Assembly (NCBI GenBank): GCA_039707465.1
Contig: CM077643.1
Span: forward strand, 318,375,919 to 318,439,918
Reading direction: 5' to 3'
Source of the DNA: Rhabdophis nuchalis
Taxonomy: Eukaryota; Chordata; Lepidosauria; Squamata; Natricidae
Length of the DNA stretch: 64,000 nt
Shown: positions 22,282-32,635 of the stretch, piece by piece
Numbering within the stretch: position 1 is the first letter of the stretch
Layout: each line of letters starts with the position of its first letter
The notes under the pieces: model-generated
Told to the model about the DNA's origin: nothing
Database searches by the model: none
Seen by the model: the letters and a program-made list of their open reading frames with translations, nothing else
Position numbers and translations under genes: made by a program

Positions 22282-22466
22282 GCACTTAGACTTGTATACA
22301 GCTTCATAGTGCTTTGTGCTGCTCCCAACCATCTTAGTCCTTATTTTACTGATCTAGGAAGGGTAGAAGGCTAAGTCAATCTTGACCCAGTCAGGATCAA
22401 ACTGCTGGCAGTCAACAGGCTACAATACTGCATTCTAACCACTGCACCACTTAAATTCAGTTTGGA
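22282..22466 (-). mobile_element. tRNA-derived SINE
   Basis: On the minus strand it begins GTGGTGCAGTGGTTAGAATG, has a tRNA-like head, then TTGACTTAGCCTTC, and ends TATACAAGTCTAAGTGC. Same family and orientation as 34187-34795 and 35862-36085. The head is worn here. Confidence 0.7.
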
Positions 22467-22509
22467 ACTATCACCTAGCAAGGTGCAGTAAAGCGTAATT
22501 GAAGAAGTG

Positions 22510-25356
22510 CCCTAGGGAGGGGTGGGGGGGTGGCGATTATCGTAAAGGAAGGTCTTGAGCCGAAGGAGACCACAGTCCCTCAGACAACCGGGTGTGAATC
22601 TCTCTGCGTGAGATGGGGCCTAGGGAGGCAGTTGGGCGTGTTAGTTGTATACCTGGCTCCTCGCTATGCAACAACAGCCTTGCCCGAGCTCCTAGAGGTG
22701 ATAGCCGAGGCGGCAGTTGAGACCCCCAGACTGGTAGTCATGGGGGACTTTAACTTGCCGTCGGCAGGCGAAGCCTCTGGAGCAGCTCGGGAGTTCATGG
22801 CCTCCATGACGGCCATGGACCTGACCCAGGTAGTTTTAGGCCCCACTCACGAGGGGGAAAACACACTGGATCTCATCTTTGTCTCGGGACAGTGGAGTTG
22901 TGATCTGGGAATAGGGGACCTAGCCATCACTCCCTTGTCATGGACAGATCACGCTCTCCTTCGGCTGGACTTTCCAATCGCTACACCTCACCGCGGGGAG
23001 GCGGAACCGGATATTCCTATATGGTTCCGCCCCAGGCTTCTAATGGACCCGGAAAGGTTCCAGAGGGAGCTTGGGCCAATTCCTGTGACCCTGCCCCGCG
23101 ACTCAACTGAGGACCTAGTGGCCGCATGGTTAAGTGCGGCCGCGGGGGCCTTGGACGGAGTCACGCCCTTGCGGCCTCTCTTGCGGCGACGAATCACCCA
23201 GGCTCCTTGGTTTACCGAGGAGCTTCGGGGGATGAAACGCCACAAGAGACACCTAGAGAGCAGAGGGAGATCCTCTCGCTCCGAAGCCGACCGAACACTA
23301 GTGAGAACCCATATTAGGGCTTACTTAGTGGCGATAAGGGTGGCCAAACGTGAGTATTGTGCCACCCTTATTGCATCCGCAGATAACCGCCCTGCCGCCC
23401 TGTTTGGGGTGACCCGCTCCCTCCTTCATCAGAGGCCGCGGGAAGCCCCTCTGCAAGGGCGAGCAGAGGAATTTGGGATTTATCTGCAGGAGAAAATCAC
23501 TCGGATTCGGAATGAGCTACCCTCCATCGACAGTGGTCCTGTGGGACTGTCCGAGACTAGTCTTGAGGTTCCTTCTTGGGAGGAGTTTGACTTTGTTACC
23601 ACCGAGGATATGGACAGGTTGTCAAGGAAACTTAGGGCGACCACATGTTTATTGGACCCGTGTCCCTCCTGGCTTGTACTGGCATCCTGGGAGACGACAC
23701 GAGGCTGGCTCCAGGGCATTGTCAACGCATCTTTGAGTGAGGGGTCCTTGCCTGCCGTCTTGAAAGAGGCTGTAGTGAGGCCCCTCCTCAAGAAGCCGTC
23801 CCTGGACCTAGCTTTATTAGAGAACTATCGTCCGGTCTCCAACCTTCAATTTTTGGTGAAGGTTGTCGAGAGTGTGGTAGCACAACAGTTTCCGCGACAC
23901 CTGGAGGAAGTTGATTATCTAGACCCGCGCCAGTCCGGCTTCCGACCCGGTCACAGCACCGAGACGGCATTGGTCGCGTTGGTTGATGATCTCTGGAGGG
24001 CGCGGGATAGAGGTTATTCCTCTATCCTAGTCCTATTAGACCTCTCGGCGGCTTTTGATACCATCGACCATGGTATCCTATTGCACCGACTGGGGGGGTT
24101 GGGGCTGGGAGGCACCGTTTTGCGGTGGTTCTCATCCTACCTCTCTGGTCGGTCGCAATATGTGTTGACGGGAGGGCAGAGGTCGACCTCGAGGCCTCTC
24201 TTGTGTGGGGTTCCTCAGGGCTCGGTCCTCTCGCCCCTCCTTTTTAACACATATATGAAGCCGCTGGGTGAGATCATCCGTGGTTTTGGGGTGGAGTACC
24301 ACCTGTACGCTGATGACACCCAGCTGTACATATCCACCCCAAACCACCCCAACGATGCCGCCGAAGTGCTGTCCCGGTGTTTGGAGGCCGTACGGATCTG
24401 GATGGGTGGTAACAAACTCAAGCTCAACCCTGCCAAGACTGAGTGGCTGTGGTTTCCGGCACCCCGGTTCAGCTAGATTACTCCAACTCTGGCCGTTGGT
24501 GGCGAAACACTGGCCCCCGTGGAGAGGGCGTGCAATTTGGGTGTCCTCCTGGATTCCCGGCTGTCCATGGAGGACCATGTGGCGGCCGTGGCCAGGGGGG
24601 CGTTTCATCAGGTACGCCTGATGCGCCAATTGCGCCCCTTACTGGACCGGGCTGCCCTTCGCACAGTCACTCAAGCTCTCGTGACGTCCCGACTCGACTA
24701 CTGTAATGCTCTCTACATGGGGCTTCCCTTGAGGTGCACTCGAAAGCTACAGCTAGTCCAAAACGCAGCCGCGCGGGTGATTATGGGAGCCACTAGATGC
24801 TCCCACATAACACCGATCCTGCGCGAGCTGCATTGGCTTCCTGTGGTTTTTCGAGTGCGCTTCAAGGTTTTGACAACTATCTTTAAAGCGCTCCATGGCT
24901 CGGGGCCTAGTTATATGCGACACTGCCTCCTGCTCCATACATCCCTTAGACCGATACGCTCCCACAGAGAGGGCCTTCTCAGGGTGCCGTCGGCCGGACA
25001 ATGCCGACTGGCGACACCCAGGGGAAGAGCCTTCTCTGTGGCGGGGCCAGCCCTCTGGAATGACCTACCCCCTGAATTACGTACCATCACCGACCTCCGC
25101 CTCTTCCGCCAATGTCTTAAGACATATTTGTTTCAACAAGCCGGCCTAGCCTAACCTCCCATGGGGACTTTTAGGTAGTTTTAAATTTGGTTTTTAAAAT
25201 TTGGTTTTAGCGCAGGATAGGTTTATTTAATAGTTTTTTAAATTATATTTATTGTATTTTGTATGTTTTTAAATTTCCTGTGCGCCGCGCTGGGTCCTTT
25301 GTGGAGAAGGGCGGGATATAAATTTAAATAAATAAATAAATAAATAAAATAAAATA
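22510..25356 (+). mobile_element. L2-type LINE, near-intact 2.85-kb copy, 5'-truncated in the endonuclease
   Basis: Contains the rest of the apurinic endonuclease domain, reverse transcriptase, C-terminal region, 3' UTR (25155-25290), terminal box GCGCCGCGCTGGGTCC...GGGCGGGATATAAAT and an (AAAT)n tail. AAGAAGTG lies at 22502-22509 and 25357-25364, the target-site duplication. The clade is L2 rather than chicken-type CR1 because of the [13 protein letters not shown] and [12 protein letters not shown] motifs. It starts at the G-rich stretch GGGAGGGGTGGGGGGG, as does the copy at 50285. Confidence 0.92.
22530..25154 (+). pseudogene. L2 ORF2 (endonuclease-reverse transcriptase), one internal stop
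   Basis: 875 codons in one frame with a single TAG at 24474-24476, where the copy at 50285 reads CAG. The protein nicks target DNA and reverse-transcribes the LINE RNA. Residues 1-150 are the rest of the endonuclease: GDFN at 72-75 and TDH at 139-141, but the N-terminal catalytic residues are missing. Residues about 410-600 are reverse transcriptase: KKPSL...ENYRPVSNL (421-439), [13 protein letters not shown] (469-481), LDLSAAFD (503-510), GVPQGSVLSPLLF (560-572), YADD (593-596). After the stop the frame continues VERACNLGVLLDS to the conserved end SHREGLLRVPSAGQC, RGRAFSVAGPALWNDLPPE, AGLA-stop. No upstream Met exists because the copy is truncated; the first codon shown is GTG inside the domain. 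Not functional. Confidence 0.92.
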
Positions 25357-25364
25357 AAGAAGTG

Positions 25365-26373
25365 ACCAGCATAAGTCATCTAATTCAGGTTGGAATTCCT
25401 AAGCAGAAATAAGAAAACCTTCCTTTTTTATACTTCAATTCCCTTTAGTCTGTCAATACAGCTCCTTCAGTAGCCCAGCACATCCAGAGGGCATCGGTTT
25501 AGGGAAGTATTAGCTTAGAGTATTCTTTCTCAGGAGGGATTTTTGCCACTGCTGTCAATATAAAAAAAAGGAACCAAATGCCAATTTCAAAACAAATCAA
25601 GTCTTCATTCTGACTGCAAAATTGCTGAGCACAAGAACCAGGCCAATAGCAGAATTTGCAGTAAAATCCATTGATGTATTAGATGTTGTGGAAATATCTA
25701 ATTACTGTAACAAACACAAAAGTTGAAACAGTCAATGAAAAGTATGAAAGAAACAGAAAATCAATGTGAACTGCATCTTGCAGCTCTACTTCCAATGCAC
25801 AGGACTGAAATATGATTGTTTTGATTTGTGAGTTTCGATGGCTTCCAGTCAATTAATACAAAGGGCCAATAGCCAACATGAATCTGACAGCGTCCTAATG
25901 AAGCATTATTTGTGCTATAACGATAAATGGAGAAAGCTACAAGAGTTATGGAGAACTTTAGTTTAGGAAACTGGCTTGCTTTTCCTTAGCCATCGATAAG
26001 GTTAGAGAAGAGTTAAAATGTGGTTACTTCAAAGAAGGAAGATTAATGGAATTGGAATCAAGAGATGGGATAATCCAAATCCTCTCTGAAGCTGGGGTGG
26101 AGTTTAAGCTTTTGAGAAGGCTATTATCCCTTTAAAACTACAAAGAATCTCAGAGTAACTTAGCTTGGAGGATACAGAAGGGCTTCATTTGTGAAGCAGT
26201 GTTAACATGAAAGTCTACTGATTTTGCTATCTGTAATTGTATAGAGTAGTAGAAGAACTTCAGTTGTGCTGAAACTGCAATTTCCATTCATACTCTAAAC
26301 TTATATGATACAGGAGCCTATATCTGCTGAAGTCACCAAGGACATTGCCAGATACAAGTTCTGCTTACTTTTG
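25365..26373. other. Intron stretch without recognised features
   Basis: AT-rich. Nothing recognised. Confidence 0.45.
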
Positions 26374-26832
26374 AGAGGGATATTTTTATCCTACCTTTTT
26401 TCTATATACAACTCAAGGCAGCAAACATACCAATATTCTTTCCTCCTATTTTCTCCCACAACAACCACCCTGTGAGTTGGGCTGAAAGAAAGTGACTGGC
26501 CCAAAGTCACCCAGCCAGTTTTTCATGCCTAAAGCAGAGGTAGTATTCAGCCGGTTCGAACCGGTTCGTCCAAACTGGTAGTGGCCCACCAGCCCTGGCT
26601 TTATGCCATCCTACTTAGGCACGTTTTCAAGTTGTGTGCATGGGTACAAGCCGAATGCACGATCAAAGTGCATGCACAGAAAGTTGAGCGCATGCGTGGA
26701 CTCGCGTGCGCTTACATTTGCGAACCAGTAGGGAAAGCAAGTGAATACCACCCCTGGCCTAAGGCATAACTAGAACTCGCAGTTGCCTGGTTTCTATCCC
26801 AGCACCTTAACCATCACACCAAACTGGCTTGT
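26374..26832 (-). mobile_element. Sauria SINE, split by a hAT MITE
   Basis: On the minus strand: GTGATGGTTAAGGTGCTGG, AACTGCGAGTTCTAGTTATG, then (after the MITE) GGCTGGGTGACTTTGGGCC, CAACTCACAGGGTGGTTGTT and a CTTGAGTTGTATATAG tail. This is the order of the squamate tRNA-derived Sauria SINE with its BovB-related 3' end. The family is diagnostic of squamates. Confidence 0.85.
26535..26756. mobile_element. Non-autonomous hAT MITE (family B) nested in the Sauria SINE
   Basis: Ends CAGAGGTAGTATTCAGCC and GAATACCACCCCTG. The 8-bp duplication GCCTAAAG/GCCTAAGG (26527-26534, 26757-26764) is part of the SINE sequence GCCTTAGGC. The interior is rich in GCATGC and GCGTGCGC. Confidence 0.9.
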
Positions 26833-27478
26833 GTCTCACATATGCGCTATGTACTTGGAAGCACATTGAATATATTTTTCAAAAATTCATATCCTGCAGT
26901 TCCCCAAAGATATTGTTTCAAAATAAAGGATGCTCAGACCAATTTGCAATAAAACTATGTCACTATCATTGTGTGAAAAGATCATGATAAAAATTGTCAA
27001 ACCTTGAAAACCACAGCAGAAAGTGAATAATGATCAGGGTTAAATGAAGGTATTAAAGAAACAGGGGAGAATTTATGAATTTGAAAAGATCTTTGTCATG
27101 TGGCTGAACATGAATAATAATGTAACTAGGGATATCTCTCTAGGGTAATGCTACAAAGACTTATTATAAACACGCTTGTTTACAATGGACAAAGTTCTAA
27201 TATCATATTCATCCATGAATAAATCAATAAAATATACTGGTAGAAAATGAATATATCAAATAACATAAATAGATATGTTGGTCAATTCATGTAATCGAAC
27301 TGGACAACATGCCATTTTATGTTGCTCAACATATTCATTTTCTACCAGTATGAATACATATAAATTCCCCTTCCAGATACAAGGGGCCACCTTCTCCATA
27401 GGCAGTATTAATCAGTTTATCATTTCAAATTCAAATAGGTTACACTAACCAACAAACAAGATAGAAAGTTAAACCTAC
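26833..27478. other. Intron 4 sequence next to exon 4
   Basis: AT-rich. The only structure seen is the perfect inverted repeat at 27234-27351. Confidence 0.5.
27234..27351. repeat. Perfect 21-bp inverted repeat (76-bp loop)
   Basis: ATACTGGTAGAAAATGAATA starts the left arm (27234-27254) and the right arm (27331-27351) is its exact reverse complement. The loop contains weaker pairing (AACATA with TATGTT). It lies 128 bp beyond the exon 4 donor, so it could fold in PRKN pre-mRNA. It may be the relic of a small DNA transposon. Confidence 0.8.
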
Positions 27479-27597
27479 CCGTGCCAAAGTTAGTGTCCCT
27501 TGTTTGCACGTTTTGCAACGAACCCGGAGTTTCCCAGGTTTCACGGCTTGACAGAAGCTTTTGCAGAAAACATAAAAACTGCTGTACTTAGCAGTTT
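27479..27597 (-). CDS. PRKN: PRKN (parkin) exon 4, internal coding exon
   Basis: This exon encodes the start of parkin's RING0 (unique parkin) domain, a zinc-binding module that occludes the catalytic RING2. The minus-strand translation contains SSFYVFCKSFCQAVKPGK, LRVRCKTCKQGTLTL and a final Arg. The Cys pairs CKSFC (C-x3-C) and CKTC (C-x2-C) correspond to human zinc ligands C150/C154 and C166/C169. The acceptor is TTTCTCCCAACAG; the donor is CGG|GTAGGT. The exon is 119 nt: 2 nt completing the codon split with exon 3, then 39 codons ending on a codon boundary. Human exon 4 is remembered as 122 nt with the same phases, so one codon is missing here. All zinc ligands are kept and there is no stop, so this is a functional exon and not a pseudogene. 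I found no exon 5 in the remaining 27 kb downstream. Confidence 0.96.
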
Positions 27598-28726
27598 CTG
27601 TTGGGAGAAACAGAAATGCAAAAAAATTATTAAGACACCAACATTTCAATGTACATATATCTGTATGTGTGTTTGTGTATGTAATAAGAATAAGAAAAAA
27701 ATGAAAATCCACATAATGGAATAACAGAATTCATTTTTAATATTCTGGATAGCAACAAATGAAAATCAAATATATTAGATTTTTTTGACGAAGAATAAGC
27801 ATTTAGATATTGGTGTATATTCCCTAATGCAGCAATTTTATATCTGCCCCTTTATCCTTCCTGCTTCCGCCATTCCTTCTAGTCCACCAGAAGAGTTAAA
27901 CTGTCTCCATCTGGCAAGAGTAGATATTATTATCAGACATATATATTAAATTGCTTCTGTCTCCATTGGGTGATTGAAGCAATATACAGAAATCAGATAA
28001 AAGCAGCAGTAACCTAAAATACACAATACACCAAAATCAAACAAACACAATCACAAGAATAGGTTAACAAGAGAAGCCAGAATATTCATCACAATAAAAT
28101 CTGAAAACATCATTTAAGAACATTAAAAAGGTAACGGAACAATATAGTCTACACCAGCTGCCAAACGTATAATAAAGAGGAAGCTAACCTGATTTCTCTC
28201 CCTATTGTCTTATTATAGACTTGCAATAATAAACACAGAGCTGGGGATGGGAGAGGCAGGGAATAGCAGCAGCTATTCAGACTGCCAGTGAAAGGTAAGC
28301 CATAAACTTTGCTGCTAAATCCGTAAGGAATTCTTTCCATTATTTTAAAAACACATGGGAACTGCCACTCCTGTGGGAAAGTATTTAAATGATAAAAGCA
28401 AACAGTTGTACCTCTTTATTATAAAACTGAGGTGTGTCACTTCACCCCTTTCCAGTAAAGTGCCCATTCTATGGCTGTGACTCAAACTTATATTTTATGT
28501 CTGTAACTAAAAATTATACACCATCAAACCCCAAGCGGCTTGCAAAAATGTGGGATTAGATAACTCAAACATCAAGCTATCCATATAGGAACTGTTCATA
28601 GGCAAAAGTTCACACACCCTGCTCCGGTAGATAAAATGTGTGAAGGAGCATTAAGCATCTTTTAGGGCATCTTTCTAAAGAGCTGAAGGCAGATCTGCCT
28701 AAAATTTTCAACCTATCAAGAACAAC
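27598..28726. other. Intron 3 sequence without recognised features
   Basis: AT-rich. Nothing recognised beyond the exon 4 acceptor and its pyrimidine tract. Confidence 0.45.
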
Positions 28727-28734
28727 ATAAGAGG

Positions 28735-29094
28735 CAATGGTGGGATTCAAACAATTTAACAACCGGTTCTCTGCCCTAATGATCAGATGGGTAGGCGTGG
28801 CTTGGTGGGTCACGTGACTGTGCCAACTCAATGTCAGTCAAGTCGATGGGCACTTCGCCTTGGCTGTTACAATGTAATAAGGGTTAACCAGAGAGGCAGT
28901 TTCTGTAAGGAGGGCAATAAAGATTAGGCTAGAAACAACACCAGAATGTTTCCTTCCTGCCTTCCTTACAGGATTAGCCCTGTAAAGTGGGGAAAAAACA
29001 AAAGATTTCTTCCAACAACCAATTCTCCAAACTGCTTAGAAAGTTAATAACCAGTTCTCCCAAATAGGTGTGAACTGGCTGAATCCCACCACTG
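28735..29094. mobile_element. Non-autonomous hAT transposon (family A-like, long form)
   Basis: Ends CAATGGTGGGATTCAAAC and CTGAATCCCACCACTG. The exact 8-bp duplication is ATAAGAGG (28727-28734, 29095-29102). The interior differs from the shorter family A copies and contains CTTCCTGCCTTCCTTACAGG. Confidence 0.9.
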
Positions 29095-29102
29095 ATAAGA
29101 GG

Positions 29103-29814
29103 GGAATACCCCAAGATAGGAGCAAACAATTTCTCTTACATTCATTTCTCTTACACTTCAGAGGTGAGCAGGACAGAGCTAAAAATGGGCCTGATAAGAG
29201 TTGATATTTTAGTTAGTGAAACAGGTAGTTTCTACATCAATTAAGACACTCATTTGGCCCTTGAAAAAAAAAATCCCAATTACTGAAGGGGAAAGGAGGA
29301 AAATATTCACAGATCTTTATACAGCATAACTGTTTAGATTTTGAAGATCTGTATTACGCCATATCCCAAAAGCATTAGAGAAGATAGCTTGAGAAATAAC
29401 CAATTTCATATGAGAAAAAGATGATCCTTCAAATATTTAAGACAACAAAGAGAACGATATTTGTTGGAGCTGTTTTGTATTTTTCTTCTTCTTGATTCCA
29501 TTAACAGTCTGGCTTTGTTCCTCTTATTGATAACAAACAGACTGCCCAAAGTGCCAAACTAGTCTGCTCTTTTGATCACAAATTAATTAGCACTTATTGG
29601 TTGTAGAGAAATCACTCATAGGCTGAAGTGAAACTTTAAACAAAAGCAAAGCCCCACTCATAAAAATATTGTAATGACAAGAACAGCTTTTTTTCGGTGA
29701 CAGAGGTCTGCATCAGCACAACTGCTTTCTGGATAAGCACTGATTTAATATTAATTTCAGTACTGCAGAATGAAGGAAAGAAAAGCTTTATATAACCAGA
29801 TCATAGTTTCAACT
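29103..29814. other. Intron stretch without recognised features
   Basis: AT-rich. Nothing recognised. Confidence 0.45.
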
Positions 29815-31060
29815 CTCATTTGGCTACAGTCAAGGACCTTCATGTGGCCCGACCACTTACTGCTCCTTCTACCAAACCACCTGGTTTTGACCTGCCTCGG
29901 TTTGTCTGGTTGACATAGAACAGAATTAGGTGTGATACTGGAAGACGTGCCTCTGCCCTATATCAGTGGAAATGGAAAGATTCCCCTTGTTGCAATTGTG
30001 CTGATATGCAAAGTATTAAACATATTGTGCAAGATTGCCCATGCTGTGCATTTCCTAGAAGATCTGCATGAGTGTGGTAGCCCAACAGTTTCCGCGACAT
30101 CTGGAGGAAGTTGATTATCTAGACCCGCGCCAGTCCGGCTTCCGACCCGGTCACAGCACCGAGACGGCATTGGTCGCGTTGGTTGATGATCTCTGGAGGG
30201 CGCGGGATAGAGGTTATTCCTCTATCCTAGTCCTATTAGACCTCTCGGCGGCTTTTGATACCATCGACCATGGTATCCTATTGCACCGACTGGGGGGGTT
30301 GGGGTTGGGAGGCACCGTTTTGCGGTGGTTCTCATCCTACCTCTCTGGTCGGTCGCAATATGTGTTGACGGGAGGGCAGAGGTCGACCTCGAGGCCTCTC
30401 TTATGTGGGGTTCCTCAGGGGTCGGTCCTCTCGCCCCTCCTTTTCAACACATATATGAAGCCGCTGGGTGAGATCATCCGTGGTTTTGGGGTGGAGTACC
30501 ATCTGTACGCTGATGACACCCAGCTGTACATATCCACCCCAAACCACCCCAACGATGCTGCCGAAGTGCTGGCCTAGTTATATGCGAGACCGCCTCCTGC
30601 CCCATACATCCCTTAGACCGATACGCTCCCACAGAGAGGGCCTTCTCAGGGTGCCGTCGGCCGGACAATGCCGACTGGCGACACCCAGGGGAAGAGCCTT
30701 CTCTGTGGCGGGCCCAGCCCTTTGGAATGACCTACCCCCTGAATTACGTACCATCACCGACCTCCGCCTCTTCCGCCAATGTCTTAAGACATATTTGTTT
30801 CAACAAGCCGGCCTAGCCTAACCTCCCATGGGGACTTTTAGGTAGTTTTAAATTGGGTTTTTAAAATTTGGTTTTAGCGCAGGATAGGTTATTTAATAGT
30901 TTTTTAAATTATATTTATTGTATTTTGTATGTTTTTAAATTTTCCTGTGCGCCGCCCTGGGTCCTTCGTGGAGAAGGGTGGGATATAAATTAAAAAACAA
31001 CAAAAAAACAACAACAAAGCAGTGCCAGAGGAAAGAGCTGAATTGGACATCCAGTTGTAA
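29815..31060 (+). pseudogene. C-terminal end of an RTE-like LINE ORF, split by an L2 insertion
   Basis: From 29832 one frame reads KDLHVARPLTAPSTKPPG, FDLPRFVWLT, one stop (TAG), NRIRCDTGRRASALYQW, KWKDSPCCNCADMQSIK and HIVQDCPCCAFPRRSA up to 30069. The pattern PPGFDLPR-W--LNRIR, C-C, HIV-DCP is the Cys/His-bearing end found in RTE-type and related LINE polymerases. After the L2 copy, 31019-31060 reads AVPEERAELDIQL-stop, matching the usual LD-(L/Q)L ending of these proteins. So one ORF end lies on both sides of the L2 insertion. The family name (RTE, possibly BovB) is an inference. Confidence 0.65.
30069..31015 (+). mobile_element. L2-type LINE, 5'-truncated with an internal deletion
   Basis: Starts at GAGTGTGGTAGCCCAAC in the reverse transcriptase, keeps [26 protein letters not shown] and YADD, then jumps at 30572 from GCCGAAGTGCTG to GCCTAGTTATATGCG. 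About 530 bp present in the 22510 copy are missing. The deletion creates a TAG at 30575-30577. The conserved C-terminal part then runs in another frame to 30821. The 3' UTR and terminal box are almost identical to the 22510 copy, so it is young. Confidence 0.9.
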
Positions 31061-31088
31061 GATCATATAAGTAAGGTTTTACTTATAA

Positions 31089-32528
31089 CTAGCTGTACCC
31101 GGCCACGCGTTGCTGTGGCCCAGTCTGGTTAAATGGCCAACCAATCTGTGTGTAGATCTACACCAGCACACACACACGTAGACACAACCACCGTATAACC
31201 CCCAACCTACCTACCTACTATATTTCTTCCTCTCTCCCTCTGCCTATCTACCTATCTACCTACCTACCTACCTACCTACCTAGTGTATTTTATCCCCCTC
31301 TCTATTCCTCTACCTACCTACCTACCTACTTACCTACTGTATTTTCCCTCTATGTTTATCACTCTACCTACCTACCTACTGTATTTTACCCCCCCTCTCT
31401 CTATCCCTCTACCTACCTACCTACTTACCTACTGTATTTTCCCTCTCTATGTTTATCACTCTACCTACCTACTTACCTACCTATTGTATTTTCCCTCTCT
31501 ATGTTTATCCCTCTACCTACCTACCTATCTACTTACCTACAGTATTTCTCCATCTATGTTTATCACCCACCTACCTACCTACCTACCTACCTACCTACCT
31601 ACCTACCTACCTACCTACCTACTGTATTTCTTCCTCTCTATGTTTATCTACCTACCTACCTACCTATCTACCTACCTACCTACCTACTGTATTTCTCCCT
31701 CTCTCTATGTTTATCCCTCTACCTACCTATCTACTTACTGTATTTTACCCCCCCTCTCTCTATCCCTCTACCTACCTACCTACCTACCTACTGTATTTTC
31801 CCTCTCTCTGTTTATCACTCTACCTACCTACCTATTGTATTTTCCCTCTCTCTATGTTTATCCCTCTACCTACCTACCTACTGTATTTCTCCCTCTCTCT
31901 ATGTATATCCCTCTACCTACCTACCTATCTACCTACCTACTGTATTTCTCCATCTATGTTTATCCACCTACCTACCTACCTACCTACCTACCTACTGTAT
32001 TTCTCCCTCTCTATGTTTATCCACCTACCTACCTACCTACCTACCTACCTACCTACCTACCTACCGTATCTCCCTCTATGTTTATCTAACCTACCTACCT
32101 ACTGTATTTTTCCCTCTCTCTCTGTTTATCCTTCTACCTACCTACCTACTGTAATTCTCCCTCTCATCTTGTTTTGGGCCTTTAGGCCTGCCTGGGCCAC
32201 ATGGGAGTGTGCCTTGTGTGAGGGAACTTTGGAGGCTTATTCGGTTGCTGAGGAAACGACCATTGGAAATGTGAGGGTGTGTGCGTGATGCATCGTAAGA
32301 AGCAGCCGGGTGGGAGGAGCTACAGGGAGGTGAAAACCTGAGACATGAGTACCTTTTACATTTGTGCTGCTTGCACATGTCACACGTGTGCCAGTCACAC
32401 AAAATGTATGTATGATTGCATCGGAAGTCCTTGGGAACATTGTGTGAAAATTTGGTGTCGATCGGTTCAGTACTTTCTGAGATTAGTGGCTTTGCACAAA
32501 CTATTTTACATTTTTATTTATATAGATT
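31089..32528 (+). mobile_element. Unclassified interspersed element containing a giant CTAC-based array
   Basis: Left end AACTAGCTGTACCCGGCC, then ACGCGTTGCTGTGGC; right end CATTTTTATTTATATAGATT. Between array and right end lie about 350 bp with AGCAGCCGGGTGGGAGGAGC and TGGTGTCGATCGGTTCAG. Similar ends are common in repeats of many animals, but I cannot assign a class. No transposase, reverse transcriptase or clear inverted repeats are visible. The array is at 31198-32165. Confidence 0.55.
31198..32165 (+). repeat. Higher-order (CTAC)n / TGTATTTYTCCCTCTCTATG satellite-like array
   Basis: About 970 bp in which short (CTAC)n blocks of 3-13 units alternate some 17 times with a spacer like TGTATTTTCCCTCTCTATG followed by TTTATC(C/A)CTCT. 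Strand-asymmetric: almost purine-free on the plus strand apart from A in CTAC. The long open frames across it (Tyr-Leu-Pro-Thr repeats in three frames) are by-products of the 4-bp repeat and not proteins. Confidence 0.93.
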
Positions 32529-32635
32529 ACATGGATTGTGTATGCTTTTCTTCTGTCCTGTTCTCATCATATGCTAAATAATAACAACAATTTCTGTCAT
32601 AAAATCAGCACCTCTTTCATGCTGAAAGATGAAAG

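Larger units (their letters stand above)
1..27478 (-). other. PRKN: PRKN intron 4 (partial)
   Basis: Sequence downstream of the exon 4 donor, running off the left edge. It holds the L1-derived element, the nested old L2, both chimeric retroposon copies, the longest L2 copy, a solo LTR, hAT MITEs and SINEs described separately. No sequence resembling parkin exon 5 (GPSCWDD-type) was recognised, so the intron is at least 27.5 kb. Intron assignment follows from the exon calls. Confidence 0.85.

Noticed and set aside
24132..24629. 165-codon frame antisense to the L2
   Set aside because: Shadow of the GC-rich L2 coding strand; the same shadow occurs in the 50285 copy at 51995-52384.
22510..25356. 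Chicken-type CR1 or BovB identity for the long LINE
   Set aside because: The [13 protein letters not shown] and [12 protein letters not shown] motifs and the non-pentanucleotide tail fit the L2 clade; separate true CR1 ends with (TTCTA)n tails are present in the window.
31283..32288. Long open frames rich in Tyr-Leu-Pro-Thr
   Set aside because: They follow from a 4-bp repeat without stops in three frames; no protein family or codon signal supports them.
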